Shown piece after piece: positions 8,980 to 17,787 of a stretch of DNA of 64,000 nt. The notes beneath the pieces were generated by a model, which saw only the letters and a list, made by a program, of their open reading frames with translations, made no database searches and had not been told where the DNA came from. The stretch covers positions 124,001 through 188,000 of the forward strand of contig NZ_MWMO01000007.1 in the NCBI RefSeq assembly GCF_002556635.1, written 5' to 3'. The translations under genes and the position numbers were made by a program. The DNA is from Novosphingobium sp. PC22D. GTDB lineage: Bacteria; Pseudomonadota; Alphaproteobacteria; Sphingomonadales; Sphingomonadaceae. The first letter of the stretch is position 1. Each line of letters begins with the position of its first letter.

Positions 8980-9061
8980 GCCCTCGAAGAGGGCAGTCCC
9001 GGCGCAAAGGGGAACCGGGACCGACCGCGCAATGAACCGGCCGGACGGCGGGAGCGTCCGG
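8980..9061 (+). other. Three consecutive hairpins between the ATPase and porin genes
   Basis: Three near-perfect stem-loops follow one another in the 194-base gap: GCCCTC/GAGGGC (8980-8994, loop GAA), TCCCGG/CCGGGA (8997-9020) and CCGGACG/CGTCCGG (9041-9061, 7-base loop). None has a T-tract, so they look like RNA-stability or partial-attenuation structures that could lower or protect the porin part of the transcript rather than strong terminators. Confidence 0.5.
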
Positions 9062-9157
9062 CATCACCGCGACAGGCAATGGCGTCTGTCTTCCGTCCCC
9101 TCGCGGGACATGCGGCCACCTGCCGGACGGGCGGGGCCGAGAGGGAGGCATATGCAC

Positions 9158-10390
9158 ATGAATTCGAACCTGATCCGCGCGCTCGCCGCATCGACCATCG
9201 CCACGGCGGCCGCGCTCGCCGCGCCCGCCGCCGCCGCCAAGGCCGGCGATCCGGTCGCCATCGGCGACGGCGTCACGCTTGATCCGATCATCGACGGCCT
9301 GCTGCGCTACGAGCACGTCGCGCAGGACAACGCGCTCAAGGATGCCGACGCGCTGACCTTGCGCATCCGCGCCGGAGTCGAGCTCAAGGCGGGCGCCTTC
9401 GCGCTGCTCGCCGAAGCCAACGGCAACCTCGCGCTGGTCGACAACTACAACGACACGGTCCCCGGCAACGGCGTGGAGCCCTATTCGGTGGTCGCCGATC
9501 CCGATGACGTCGACCTCAACCGGCTGCAGGTCCAGTACACGAGCAAGCCCGCGACGGTCACGCTCGGCCGCCAGCGGATCAACCTCGACGACCAGCGCTT
9601 CGTCGGCGCGGTCGGCTGGCGCCAGAACGAGCAGACTTTCGATGCCGTGCGCGGCGAGTTCAAGGTGGGCCCGGTCGCGCTCGATGCGACCTATGCGCTC
9701 GCGCAGAACACGGTATTCGGCTTCGAGAGCCCGAACAAGCGCTTCAAGGGCGACTTCGTCTTCCTCGACGGCGGCCTCGACGTGAAGATCGCCAAGGTGA
9801 AGGCCTTCGCCTACCTGCTCGACTACGATGATCGCGCCGCCTTCTCGAGCCAGACTTACGGCCTGCTCGCCAGCGGCAGCCTGCCGCTGGGCGACGCCTT
9901 CAAGGTCAGCTTCCTCGCCAGCTACGCGCACCAGAGCGACTATCAGGCGAACCCCGTCGACTATTCTGCGGACTACCTGCATGGCGAATTCGGCGCCTCT
10001 GTCGCGGGCTTCGGCCTGACCGCGGGCTACGAGGAACTCGGCAGCGACGGCGGCGTGGCCGCGTTCCAGACGCCGCTCGCCACGCTGCACAAGTTCAACG
10101 GCTTCGCCGACCTGTTCCTCACCACCCCGGCGACGGGCCTGCGCGACTACTACGGCGGGATCGGCAAGGGCCTCGGCGACGTGGGGCCGCTCAAGGGCCT
10201 CAAGGCCGGCGTCACCTACCACGAGTTCGACAGCGACTTCGGCGGCATCGACTACGGCAGCGAATGGGACGCGGTGCTCTCGTTCAAGGTCGGCAACTAC
10301 GCCGTGCTGCTCAAGTACGCGAACTATGATGCCAAGGACTTCGCCGTCGATACCGAGAAATTCTGGCTGCAGTTCGGCTTTTCATACTGA
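9158..10390 (+). CDS. Alginate-export-like outer-membrane porin of the nitrate operon
   Basis: The 410-residue protein has a signal peptide (about residues 1-27, ending AAPAAAAKA) and alternating beta-strand repeats ending in an aromatic C-terminus (WLQFGFSY), the usual outer-membrane signal. Motifs such as TLGRQRINLDDQRFVGAVGWRQ are typical of the alginate export/porin family (AlgE-like fold) common in sphingomonads. Its place between the nitrate ABC transporter and nirC suggests an outer-membrane channel for nitrate or nitrite. I chose the ATG at 9158, nine bases after GAGGGAGG; an ATG at 9152 is too close to that site. Confidence 0.75.
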   Translation: MNSNLIRALAASTIATAAALAAPAAAAKAGDPVAIGDGVTLDPIIDGLLRYEHVAQDNALKDADALTLRIRAGVELKAGAFALLAEANGNLALVDNYNDTVPGNGVEPYSVVADPDDVDLNRLQVQYTSKPATVTLGRQRINLDDQRFVGAVGWRQNEQTFDAVRGEFKVGPVALDATYALAQNTVFGFESPNKRFKGDFVFLDGGLDVKIAKVKAFAYLLDYDDRAAFSSQTYGLLASGSLPLGDAFKVSFLASYAHQSDYQANPVDYSADYLHGEFGASVAGFGLTAGYEELGSDGGVAAFQTPLATLHKFNGFADLFLTTPATGLRDYYGGIGKGLGDVGPLKGLKAGVTYHEFDSDFGGIDYGSEWDAVLSFKVGNYAVLLKYANYDAKDFAVDTEKFWLQFGFSY

Positions 10391-10423
10391 GTTACCCGGA
10401 AGGGCAAGGAAGGAGTACACGCA

Positions 10424-11257
10424 ATGTCATACGTAGCACCTGCCGATTTCGTCGTGAAACTGATCGACGCCGGCGAATCCAAGATCAAGATGAGCACCCG
10501 CGACACGCTGATCCGCGCCTACATGGCCGGCGCGACGCTCGCGCTCGCCGCCGCCTTCGCGGTGACGATCAACGTCCAGACCGGCCAGCCGCTCGCGGGC
10601 GCGATCCTCTTCCCGGTCGGCTTCTGCATGCTCTACCTGCTGGGCTACGACCTTCTGACCGGGGTCTTCGTGCTGTGCCCGCTCGCGGTCTGGGACAAGC
10701 GGCCCGGCTGTGGCTGGGGCGGCGTGCTGCGCAACTGGGGCCTGGTGTTCACCGGCAACTTCGCCGGCGCGCTCACCACAGCGGTGCTGATGGCGATCTA
10801 CTGGACCTACGGCTTCGCGGACGAGGTCAACGAGGTCGGACAGAAATTCGCGACGATGGGCGAGAAGCGCACCGTGGGCTACGCCGCGTTCGGCGCGGCG
10901 GGCTGGCTCACGATCTTCGTGCGCGCGATGCTGTGCAACTGGATGGTCTCGACCGGGGTCGTCGGCGCGCAGATCTCCACTTCGGTGACGGGCAAGGTCG
11001 TCGCCATGTGGATGCCGATCATGCTGTTCTTCTACATGGTCTTCGAGCATTCGATCGTGAACATGTTCCTGTTCCCGACCGGCCTGATGCTCGGCGGCAA
11101 CTTCACCATTGGCGACTATCTGGTCTGGAACGAGATCCCGGTGGTGCTGGGCAACCTCGTCGGCGGCCTGACCTTCACCGGGTTGATGCTCTACGCCACG
11201 CACGCGCGCACGCTGGCGCCCCGCGGCGAGCCGGTGAAGATCAAGCTCGCCGCCTGA
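10424..11257 (+). CDS. nirC: Formate/nitrite transporter (FNT) family protein, NirC-like
   Basis: The 277-residue inner-membrane protein has about six hydrophobic segments and FNT-type blocks (NWGLVFTGNFAGAL; LCNWMVSTGVVGAQ; FEHSIVNMFLFPTGLMLGG). The family moves formate, nitrite or hydrosulfide. The position between the nitrate uptake genes and nirBD points to nitrite. It starts 33 bases after the porin, behind AAGGAG, so it belongs to the same transcript. The next genes are separated by a second leader with its own terminator. Confidence 0.88.
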   Translation: MSYVAPADFVVKLIDAGESKIKMSTRDTLIRAYMAGATLALAAAFAVTINVQTGQPLAGAILFPVGFCMLYLLGYDLLTGVFVLCPLAVWDKRPGCGWGGVLRNWGLVFTGNFAGALTTAVLMAIYWTYGFADEVNEVGQKFATMGEKRTVGYAAFGAAGWLTIFVRAMLCNWMVSTGVVGAQISTSVTGKVVAMWMPIMLFFYMVFEHSIVNMFLFPTGLMLGGNFTIGDYLVWNEIPVVLGNLVGGLTFTGLMLYATHARTLAPRGEPVKIKLAA

Positions 11258-11356
11258 GCCACGAGGGCTTCTTGCGGGGGAGGGAGGGCTCGCGGCGCGC
11301 GGCTTTCCCTCTTTCCCGGGGCCGTCGGGCGACTTTTTGCTGCGGTGCAAGAAACG

Positions 11357-11514
11357 GCTTGTCCCGCAGCGTGCGAATCGGTTATTAGAGATACAGCGAA
11401 AGCGCCGTCCGACGATGGACGAACCCGCGCATCGCCATCCACATCGACAGACGCGTGGCAACGAAGCCGCCCGAACCAGCTCCTGCGCATGGAGCCGGAT
11501 CGAGGCGGTTTTTT
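11357..11514 (+). promoter_or_regulatory. Predicted NasT (ANTAR)-responsive leader RNA upstream of nirB
   Basis: The promoter-like pair GCTT (11357-11360), 13 bases, CGAATC (11374-11379) matches the nrtA leader exactly in spacing. A hairpin CGTCC/GGACG (11406-11421) holds the six-base loop GACGAT, which has G at position 4 but G rather than A at position 1. The box GTGGCAACG (11455-11463) is followed, after two bases, by GCCGCCCGAAC as in the first leader. The two leaders differ elsewhere, so selection appears to have kept these elements. NasT control is inferred. Confidence 0.65.
11466..11514 (+). terminator. Leader terminator/antiterminator hairpin before nirB
   Basis: GCCGCC (11466-11471) pairs with GGCGGT (11504-11509), around an inner stem GCTCC (11479-11483)/GGAGC (11491-11495), followed by six Ts (11509-11514). 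The branched shape matches that of the terminator before nrtA although the inner stem has a different sequence. Confidence 0.75.
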
Positions 11515-11557
11515 GCGTTGTGCGCGTCGCATCTGGAGACGGGACGTGAATGCAACG

Positions 11558-14059
11558 ATGACCATCGAAGCCGGCGGGAGCGAGGCGGCCATGCGCCAGC
11601 GGCTCGTCGTGATCGGTAACGGCATGGCCGGCTGCCGCGCCGTCGAGGAGATCCTCGCGCGCGATCCGCAACGCTTCGACGTCACCATCTTCGGGGCCGA
11701 GCCGCGCGTGAACTACAACCGCATCATGCTCTCGCCCGTGCTCGCCGGAGAAAAGACGTTCGACGAGATCGTGATCAACGGCCAGGACTGGTACGACGAC
11801 AACCGGATCACGCTCGTCTCGGGCGACCGGGTCGACCACATCGACCGCGACAACAAGTGCGTCGTCGCCGCGTCTGGCCGGACCGAGCCTTACGACACCT
11901 TGCTGATCGCCACCGGCTCCGATCCCTTCATCATCCCGGTTCCGGGCAGCGATCTCGAAGGCGTGGTGACCTTCCGTGACCTCGACGACGTCGACAGGAT
12001 GCTCGCGGCGGCGGACAGGGGCGGCGACGCGGTGGTGATCGGCGGCGGCCTGCTCGGCCTCGAGGCGGCGCACGGCCTCAGCCTGCGCGGAATGAAGGTC
12101 ACCGTCGTCCACCTCATGCCCACGCTGATGGAGCGCCAGCTCGACGAGGCGGCGGGCTGGCTGCTCAAGACCGAGCTCGAACGGCGCGGCCAGACCATTC
12201 TCACCGGCGCCAACACCAAGCAGATCCACGGGATCGACGGGAAAGTCGTCGGCATCGAGCTCGCCGACGGCACCCGGGTGAAGGCCGATATCGTGGTCAT
12301 GGCTGCGGGCATCCGCCCCGCCACCGGGCTCGCCAAGGCCGCCGGGCTCGATGTCGAGCGCGGCGTCCTCGTCGACGATCACATGGTCACGTCCGATCCG
12401 GCGATCCTCGCGGTCGGCGAATGCGTCCAGCACCGGGGCCTGTGCTACGGCCTCGTCGCGCCGCTGTGGGACATGTGCCGCTCGCTGGCCGACTACGTCA
12501 CCGAAGCGCCGACCGGGTTCGAGGGCACCGTCACCTCGACCAAGCTCAAGGTGAGCGGCATCGACCTGTTCAGCGCGGGCGACTTCTCGGGCAGCCCCGG
12601 GCCCGACGGCGAGCTGTGCGAGGACATCGTCATGCGCGACGCCTCGCGCGGGGTCTACAAGCGCGTCGTCGTGCGCGACGGCAAGCTGATCGGCGCGGTG
12701 CTCTACGGCGATACCGCCGACGGCAACTGGTACTTCGACCTCATGCGCCAGGAAAGCGACGTCTCCGACATCCGCGAGGCGCTGATCTTCGGTCAGGCCT
12801 TCGCGTCCGGAGGTGCGCTCGCGGACCCTAACGCCGCCGTTGCGGCGCTCTCGGCCGAGGCCGAGATCTGCGGTTGCAACGGCGTGTCCAAGGGCAAGAT
12901 CGTCTCGTGCATCGAGGGCGGCGCGCACTCGGTCGACGCGGTGCGCGCGACCTGCAAGGCCTCGGCCTCGTGCGGCCAGTGCACCGGTCTCGTCGAGAGC
13001 CTGCTGTCGATCACGCTCGGCGGCGAGGTCGAGAGCGGACCCAAGACGATGTGCAAGTGCACCACCTTCAGCCACGCCGAAGTGCGCCGCCTGATCGTCG
13101 AGAAAGGCCTCAGGGAGATGCCGGAGGTCATGCAGGAGCTGCACTGGACCACGCCCGACGGCTGCGCGTCGTGCCGCCCGGCGCTCAACTACTACCTGCT
13201 GTGCGCCTGGCCGGGCGAATACGAGGACGACCAGAAGAGCCGCTTCGTCAACGAGCGCCTTCACGCCAACATCCAGAAGGACGGCACGTATTCGGTCGTC
13301 CCGCGCATGTGGGGCGGTCTCACCAATCCGCGCGAGCTGCGCGCGATCGCCGACGTCGTCGAGAAGTTCAACGCGCCGATGGTCAAGGTGACCGGCGGCC
13401 AGCGGCTCGACATCTTCGGGATCAGGAAGGAAGACCTGCCCGCCGTCTGGGCCGATCTCAACGCCGCCGGAATGGTCTCGGGCCACGCCTACGGCAAGTC
13501 GCTGCGCACGGTGAAGACCTGCGTCGGCTCGGAGTGGTGCCGCTTCGGCACCCAGGATTCCACCGGGCTGGGCGTCAAGATCGAGCGCATGACCTGGGGC
13601 TCGTGGATGCCGCACAAGTTCAAGATCGCGGTCAGCGGCTGCCCGCGCAACTGCGCCGAGGCGACGATCAAGGACTTCGGCGTGGTCTGCGTCGATTCGG
13701 GCTACGAGCTGCACGTCGGCGGCAACGGCGGCATCAAGGTGCGCGCCACCGACCTGCTGTGCAAGGTCGCCACCGAGGAAGAGGCGCTCGAGCACTGCGC
13801 CGCCTTCATCCAGCTCTATCGCGAGGAGGCCTGGTACCTCGAACGCACCGCGCCGTGGATCGAGCGCGTCGGCCTCGACACCGTCAAGGCCGCGCTGTTC
13901 GACGATCCCGACACGGTGGCGCAGCTCGCTGCCCGCTTCCGCCATTCGCAGCAGTTCATGCAGGACGATCCCTGGGCGCAGCGCGCCTCGGGCGACCGCG
14001 CCGACCTGCACAACCACATCGCGACCGTCAGGCCGCTGGAAATGGAGATGGCACGATGA
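11558..14059 (+). CDS. nirB: NirB, NADH-dependent assimilatory nitrite reductase large subunit
   Basis: The 833-residue cytoplasmic enzyme reduces nitrite to ammonium. Domains run in the usual order: FAD/NADH reductase (LVVIGNGMAGCRAVEEI), a BFD-like [2Fe-2S] region (Cys about 438 onwards, CGCNGVSKGKI...CKASASCGQC) and a second Cys-rich repeat (MCKCTTF...CASCRP), the ferredoxin-like half domain, then the siroheme/[4Fe-4S] domain. Cluster ligands are Cys 655 and 661 (CVGSEWC) and Cys 695 and 699 (CPRNC). The start at 11558 lies just past the leader; the frame is open upstream only through the leader. It overlaps nirD by four bases. Confidence 0.95.
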   Translation: MTIEAGGSEAAMRQRLVVIGNGMAGCRAVEEILARDPQRFDVTIFGAEPRVNYNRIMLSPVLAGEKTFDEIVINGQDWYDDNRITLVSGDRVDHIDRDNKCVVAASGRTEPYDTLLIATGSDPFIIPVPGSDLEGVVTFRDLDDVDRMLAAADRGGDAVVIGGGLLGLEAAHGLSLRGMKVTVVHLMPTLMERQLDEAAGWLLKTELERRGQTILTGANTKQIHGIDGKVVGIELADGTRVKADIVVMAAGIRPATGLAKAAGLDVERGVLVDDHMVTSDPAILAVGECVQHRGLCYGLVAPLWDMCRSLADYVTEAPTGFEGTVTSTKLKVSGIDLFSAGDFSGSPGPDGELCEDIVMRDASRGVYKRVVVRDGKLIGAVLYGDTADGNWYFDLMRQESDVSDIREALIFGQAFASGGALADPNAAVAALSAEAEICGCNGVSKGKIVSCIEGGAHSVDAVRATCKASASCGQCTGLVESLLSITLGGEVESGPKTMCKCTTFSHAEVRRLIVEKGLREMPEVMQELHWTTPDGCASCRPALNYYLLCAWPGEYEDDQKSRFVNERLHANIQKDGTYSVVPRMWGGLTNPRELRAIADVVEKFNAPMVKVTGGQRLDIFGIRKEDLPAVWADLNAAGMVSGHAYGKSLRTVKTCVGSEWCRFGTQDSTGLGVKIERMTWGSWMPHKFKIAVSGCPRNCAEATIKDFGVVCVDSGYELHVGGNGGIKVRATDLLCKVATEEEALEHCAAFIQLYREEAWYLERTAPWIERVGLDTVKAALFDDPDTVAQLAARFRHSQQFMQDDPWAQRASGDRADLHNHIATVRPLEMEMAR

Positions 14060-14406
14060 TTGGCGATTGGCTCGATATCGGCCCGGTCACGCAGATCGAG
14101 CCGGGCACCGCGCGCACGCTTCCGGTCGAGGGCGGCGAGGAGATCGCGGTGTTCCACACGATGCGCAACGAGTTCTTCGCCATCGTCAACCTGTGTCCGC
14201 ACCGCCGGGGTCCGCTCTCGCAGGGCATCGTCCATGGCGACGTGGTCACCTGCCCGCTGCACAACTGGAACATCTCGCTCCGCTCGGGCCAGGCGCTCGG
14301 CGGCGACGAGGGCTGCGTGCCGACGATCCCGCTGCGCGTCGACGCGGGCCGGATCTACCTGCTGCGCGCGGCGGTCATCGCCCCGCGCGAAGCCCGGGCG
14401 GCCTGA
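14056..14406 (+). CDS. nirD: NirD, nitrite reductase small subunit (Rieske-type)
   Basis: The 116-residue protein is a Rieske-like small subunit of the assimilatory NADH-nitrite reductase. It keeps both Rieske-type ligand pairs, C47-P-H49 (NLCPHRRG) and C66-P-L-H69 (CPLHNW), whereas many NirD proteins have lost them, so this one may hold a real [2Fe-2S] cluster. Its ATG overlaps the nirB stop (ATGA), giving translational coupling. nasA follows five bases after its stop. Confidence 0.9.
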   Translation: MIGDWLDIGPVTQIEPGTARTLPVEGGEEIAVFHTMRNEFFAIVNLCPHRRGPLSQGIVHGDVVTCPLHNWNISLRSGQALGGDEGCVPTIPLRVDAGRIYLLRAAVIAPREARAA

Positions 14407-14411
14407 GCGCG

Positions 14412-16985
14412 ATGGAGGCGATCCGCACCACCTGCGCCTATTGCGGGGTCGGCTGCGGCATCGCCGCGCGCGTCACCGGCGCGCGCGCGGTGGCGATCAC
14501 GGGCGACACGGCGCACCCGGCGAACGCCGGCCGCCTGTGCTCCAAGGGGACGCATCTGGGCGAGACCGTCGGGCTCGAAGGCCGCCTGCTGCATCCCGAG
14601 GTCGGCGGCGAGCGGGTGGGCTGGGACCGGGCGCTCGACGAGGTGGCGGGCCGAATGCGCGCCGCGATCGACGCGCACGGGCCGGATAGCGTCGCCTTCT
14701 ACGTCTCCGGCCAGCTCCTCACCGAGGACTACTACGCGGTCAACAAGCTCGCCAAGGGCTTCGTCGGCACCGGCAACATCGACACCAATTCGCGGCTGTG
14801 CATGGCGAGCGCGGTGGCCGCGCACGCCCGCGCCTTCGGCGAGGACGTGGTGCCGTGCTCGTACGAAGACCTCGACGCGGCCGATCTCGTTCTGCTGGTC
14901 GGATCGAACACCGCCTGGTGCCACCCGGTGGTCTGGCAGCGCATCGAGGCCGTGCGCGAGCGGCGCGGGACCAAGATCGTCGTCATCGACCCGCGCCGCA
15001 CCGAAACCGCCGAGCAGGCCGATCTCCATGTGCCGGTCGCGCCCGATGGCGACGTCGCGCTGTTCAACGCGCTGCTCGCGGCGATGAAGGCGCGCGGGCT
15101 GGTCGACGAGACCCACCTCGCCGACCATGTCGACGTCGATGCGCGGTTCTGGGACCGGCTCTCGCGCGATCCCGGCATCGAGGCCGCCACCTTCGCGCGG
15201 CTCGCCGACCTCGTCGAGGCGCATCCGCGGATGGTCACGCTGTTCAGCCAGGGCGCCAACCAGTCGCGCGGCGGCACCGACAAGGGCAATGCGATCATCA
15301 ACCTCCACCTCGCGACGGGACGGATCAACCGGAGCGGCGCGGGTCCGTTCAGCATCACCGGCCAGCCCAACGCGATGGGCGGGCGCGAAGTCGGCGGACT
15401 TTCCAGCATGCTCGCGGTCCACCTCGGCTTCGACGCGGACGAGCGCGCCGACGTCGCCGAGTTCTGGCGGACCGATCGCCTCTGCACCGGTCCGGGCCTC
15501 AAGGCGGTGGACATGTTCCGGGCGGTTCATCGCGGCGAGATCAAGGTCCTGTGGATCATGGCGACCAACCCGGCGGTCTCGCTGCCCGACAGCGGCTTCG
15601 TGCGCGAGGCGCTCGCACGCTGCCCCACGGTGATCGTCTCGGAAGTCATCGCCGACACCGATACCGGCCGCTACGCGCATATCCGCCTGCCCGCGCACGG
15701 CTGGGGCGAGAAGGACGGCACCGTCACCAATTCCGAGCGCCGGGTGAGCCGCCAGCGCACTCTCTTCGCGCCGCCGGGCGAGGCGCGCGCCGACTGGCGC
15801 ACCGTCGCCGATGTCGCCGCGCGGCTCGGCTGGGGCGCGCATTTCGCCTGGGACGGGCCGGCGGGCTTGTTCGCCGAATATGCCGCGATGACCACGCTCG
15901 CCGCGCGGCGCGGCAAGGCGCTCGACCTCACGACGCATGCGCGGATCACGCCCGACGCCTACGATGCGCTCGAGCCGTTCCAGTGGGGCGGCGCGCATCC
16001 GCTGGCGCAGGGCTATCCGAGTGCGACGGGCAAGGCGCGGCTGGTCGCGGTCACGCCCGCCGCGCCCGCCGACGATGCGGCTTTCCCGCTGCGGCTCAAC
16101 ACCGCGCGCTATCGCGACCAGTGGCACACGATGACGCGCACAGGGCTTTCCCCGACGCTCTCGCGGCATCGCCCCGAGCCGCTGCTCGAGATACATTCCG
16201 CCGACGCGAAGGCGTGCCAGCTCGCGGACGGTGGACTCGCCCGGGTGGTGACGGCCTCGGGAGAGGCGGTCTTCCGTGTCAGCGCGACCGACACGCAGCG
16301 CCCGGGCGAGATTTGCGTGCCGATGCACTGGACCGACGCGATGTCGGGCGAGGCGCGGAGCAATCGCCTGCCCGATCAGTCGGTCGATCCGGTCTCCGGC
16401 CAGCCCGGCTTCAAGAATTCGGCCGCGCGCGTCGAGCCGGTTACGCCCGACTGGCGCGCCTTCCTGGTGCTGCGCGAAGCGATCGCGCCCGACGGCCTGC
16501 TGTACTGGACGCGCGCGCGGATCGCGCAGGGCTGGCTCTACGAGCTTGCGGGCGCCGGCGCGATCGACCTCGACGCGCTGCTTCCGGCGGGCGAGCGCCT
16601 CGAAGTGGCCGACACCGCGCGGGGCATGCGCCGGGTCGCGGTGCGCGACGCCGAAGGCAGGCTCGCCGCCGCCGCCTACCTGACGCGCTCGGGAACGCTG
16701 CCGCGCCGCGACTGGGTCGCCGACCAGCTCGGTCTCGACGCGGCGAGCGGCGCCGAGCTGCTCGCCGGACGCCCGTCGATCCCGCTGCCCGATCGCGGTC
16801 CGATCGTGTGCGTGTGCCACGGCGTGGGCGAGAACGACATCGCCGAAGCCGTGCAAGCCGGCGCGCGCGGCGTGGCCGCCATCGGCGAGGCGACGTGCGC
16901 GGGCACCAATTGCGGATCGTGCCGGCCCGCCATTGCCAGGCTTCTCGAAACCTTCTCGGCCCCCAGCAAGGAGACCGTCTCGTGA
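14412..16985 (+). CDS. nasA: NasA, assimilatory nitrate reductase catalytic subunit
   Basis: The 857-residue molybdopterin enzyme reduces nitrate to nitrite in the cytoplasm. An N-terminal [4Fe-4S] site is visible (Cys 8, 11, 15 and 43: CAYCGVGC and RLCSKG), followed by the bis-MGD catalytic domains and a C-terminal BFD-like [2Fe-2S] domain (VCVCHGVGENDI...CAGTNCGSCRP, about residues 800-850). That extra domain is typical of NasA that takes electrons from a reductase such as NirB. The start was chosen at the ATG immediately before the Fe-S motif; the frame is open far upstream but overlaps nirD there. The stop overlaps the SUMT start. Confidence 0.94.
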   Translation: MEAIRTTCAYCGVGCGIAARVTGARAVAITGDTAHPANAGRLCSKGTHLGETVGLEGRLLHPEVGGERVGWDRALDEVAGRMRAAIDAHGPDSVAFYVSGQLLTEDYYAVNKLAKGFVGTGNIDTNSRLCMASAVAAHARAFGEDVVPCSYEDLDAADLVLLVGSNTAWCHPVVWQRIEAVRERRGTKIVVIDPRRTETAEQADLHVPVAPDGDVALFNALLAAMKARGLVDETHLADHVDVDARFWDRLSRDPGIEAATFARLADLVEAHPRMVTLFSQGANQSRGGTDKGNAIINLHLATGRINRSGAGPFSITGQPNAMGGREVGGLSSMLAVHLGFDADERADVAEFWRTDRLCTGPGLKAVDMFRAVHRGEIKVLWIMATNPAVSLPDSGFVREALARCPTVIVSEVIADTDTGRYAHIRLPAHGWGEKDGTVTNSERRVSRQRTLFAPPGEARADWRTVADVAARLGWGAHFAWDGPAGLFAEYAAMTTLAARRGKALDLTTHARITPDAYDALEPFQWGGAHPLAQGYPSATGKARLVAVTPAAPADDAAFPLRLNTARYRDQWHTMTRTGLSPTLSRHRPEPLLEIHSADAKACQLADGGLARVVTASGEAVFRVSATDTQRPGEICVPMHWTDAMSGEARSNRLPDQSVDPVSGQPGFKNSAARVEPVTPDWRAFLVLREAIAPDGLLYWTRARIAQGWLYELAGAGAIDLDALLPAGERLEVADTARGMRRVAVRDAEGRLAAAAYLTRSGTLPRRDWVADQLGLDAASGAELLAGRPSIPLPDRGPIVCVCHGVGENDIAEAVQAGARGVAAIGEATCAGTNCGSCRPAIARLLETFSAPSKETVS

Positions 16986-17764
16986 CCGATTTTCCCCATG
17001 GCAGCGTCTGGCTGGTCGGCGCCGGCCCCGGCGATCCCGAACTGCTCACGCGCAAGGCCGAACGGCTGATCGGAATGGCGGACGTGATCTTCTACGACGC
17101 GCTGGTCGGTCCCGGCATTCTCGATTTCGCGCCGCGATCCGCGCGGCTGGTCCCCGTCGGCAAGCGCTCGGGACGCCATTCGAAGGACCAGAAGACGATC
17201 GATGCGCTGATCGTCGAGGCGGCGCTGACGGGCGAGCGCGTGGTGCGCCTCAAGGGCGGCGACGTCGCGATCTTCGCTCGCGCCACCGAGGAACTCGACG
17301 CCTGCCGCGCCGCCGGGATCGCGGTGCGCGTGTGCCCCGGCGTGACCGCCGCGAGCGCCGCCGCCGCCGACCTCGGCCTTTCGCTCACCCTGCGCGGCCT
17401 CGCGCGCCGGCTCACGTTCGTCACCGCGCATACGGTGAAAGGCCGCAGCGTCGATCTCGACTGGCAGGCGCTCGCCGATCCGCAGGCGACGCTGGCCGTC
17501 TACATGGGCAAGGCGGCCGCGAGCGAGGTGTCGGCGGGCCTGATCGGCGCGGGGCTCGCGCCCGATACGCCGGTGGCGCTGGTCGAGAACGCCAGCCTGC
17601 CCGAGCGCGCGCAGTTCCTCACCCGGCTCGACCTGTTGCCGCTCGCGGCGCGCACCGCGCTCGGCGACGGTCCGGCGCTGCTGCTCATCGGCGAGGCCCT
17701 GCGCCGGCGCGGGGCCGATGCGGCCGCCGCCGCGCGGCTCCAGACGATCACGATCGACACCTGA
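16982..17764 (+). CDS. cobA: Uroporphyrinogen-III C-methyltransferase (SUMT)
   Basis: The 260-residue protein has the SAM-dependent tetrapyrrole methylase signature blocks: VWLVGAGPGDPELLTRKA near the N-terminus, YDALVGPGILDFAP, VVRLKGGDVAIFARATEEL and a CPGVTAASAAAA segment. It makes precorrin-2, the precursor of the siroheme needed by NirB, which explains its place in this operon. It begins with GTG at 16982 overlapping the nasA stop. There is no fused CysG dehydrogenase/chelatase domain, so the last siroheme steps must be encoded elsewhere. Confidence 0.92.
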   Translation: MTDFPHGSVWLVGAGPGDPELLTRKAERLIGMADVIFYDALVGPGILDFAPRSARLVPVGKRSGRHSKDQKTIDALIVEAALTGERVVRLKGGDVAIFARATEELDACRAAGIAVRVCPGVTAASAAAADLGLSLTLRGLARRLTFVTAHTVKGRSVDLDWQALADPQATLAVYMGKAAASEVSAGLIGAGLAPDTPVALVENASLPERAQFLTRLDLLPLAARTALGDGPALLLIGEALRRRGADAAAAARLQTITIDT

Positions 17765-17787
17765 AAACAGCAAGACGAGAGGATACC

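Noticed and set aside
10427..14017. Very long minus-strand open frame (about 1196 codons) antisense to nirC and nirB
   Set aside because: It is a by-product of high-GC codon use in the real plus-strand genes; its translation is low-complexity (repeated HDHR, RRVG) with no family motif.
14355..16856. Minus-strand frame of 833 codons opposite nasA
   Set aside because: The product is His/Asp/Arg-rich with no domain, while the plus frame is a clear molybdoenzyme.
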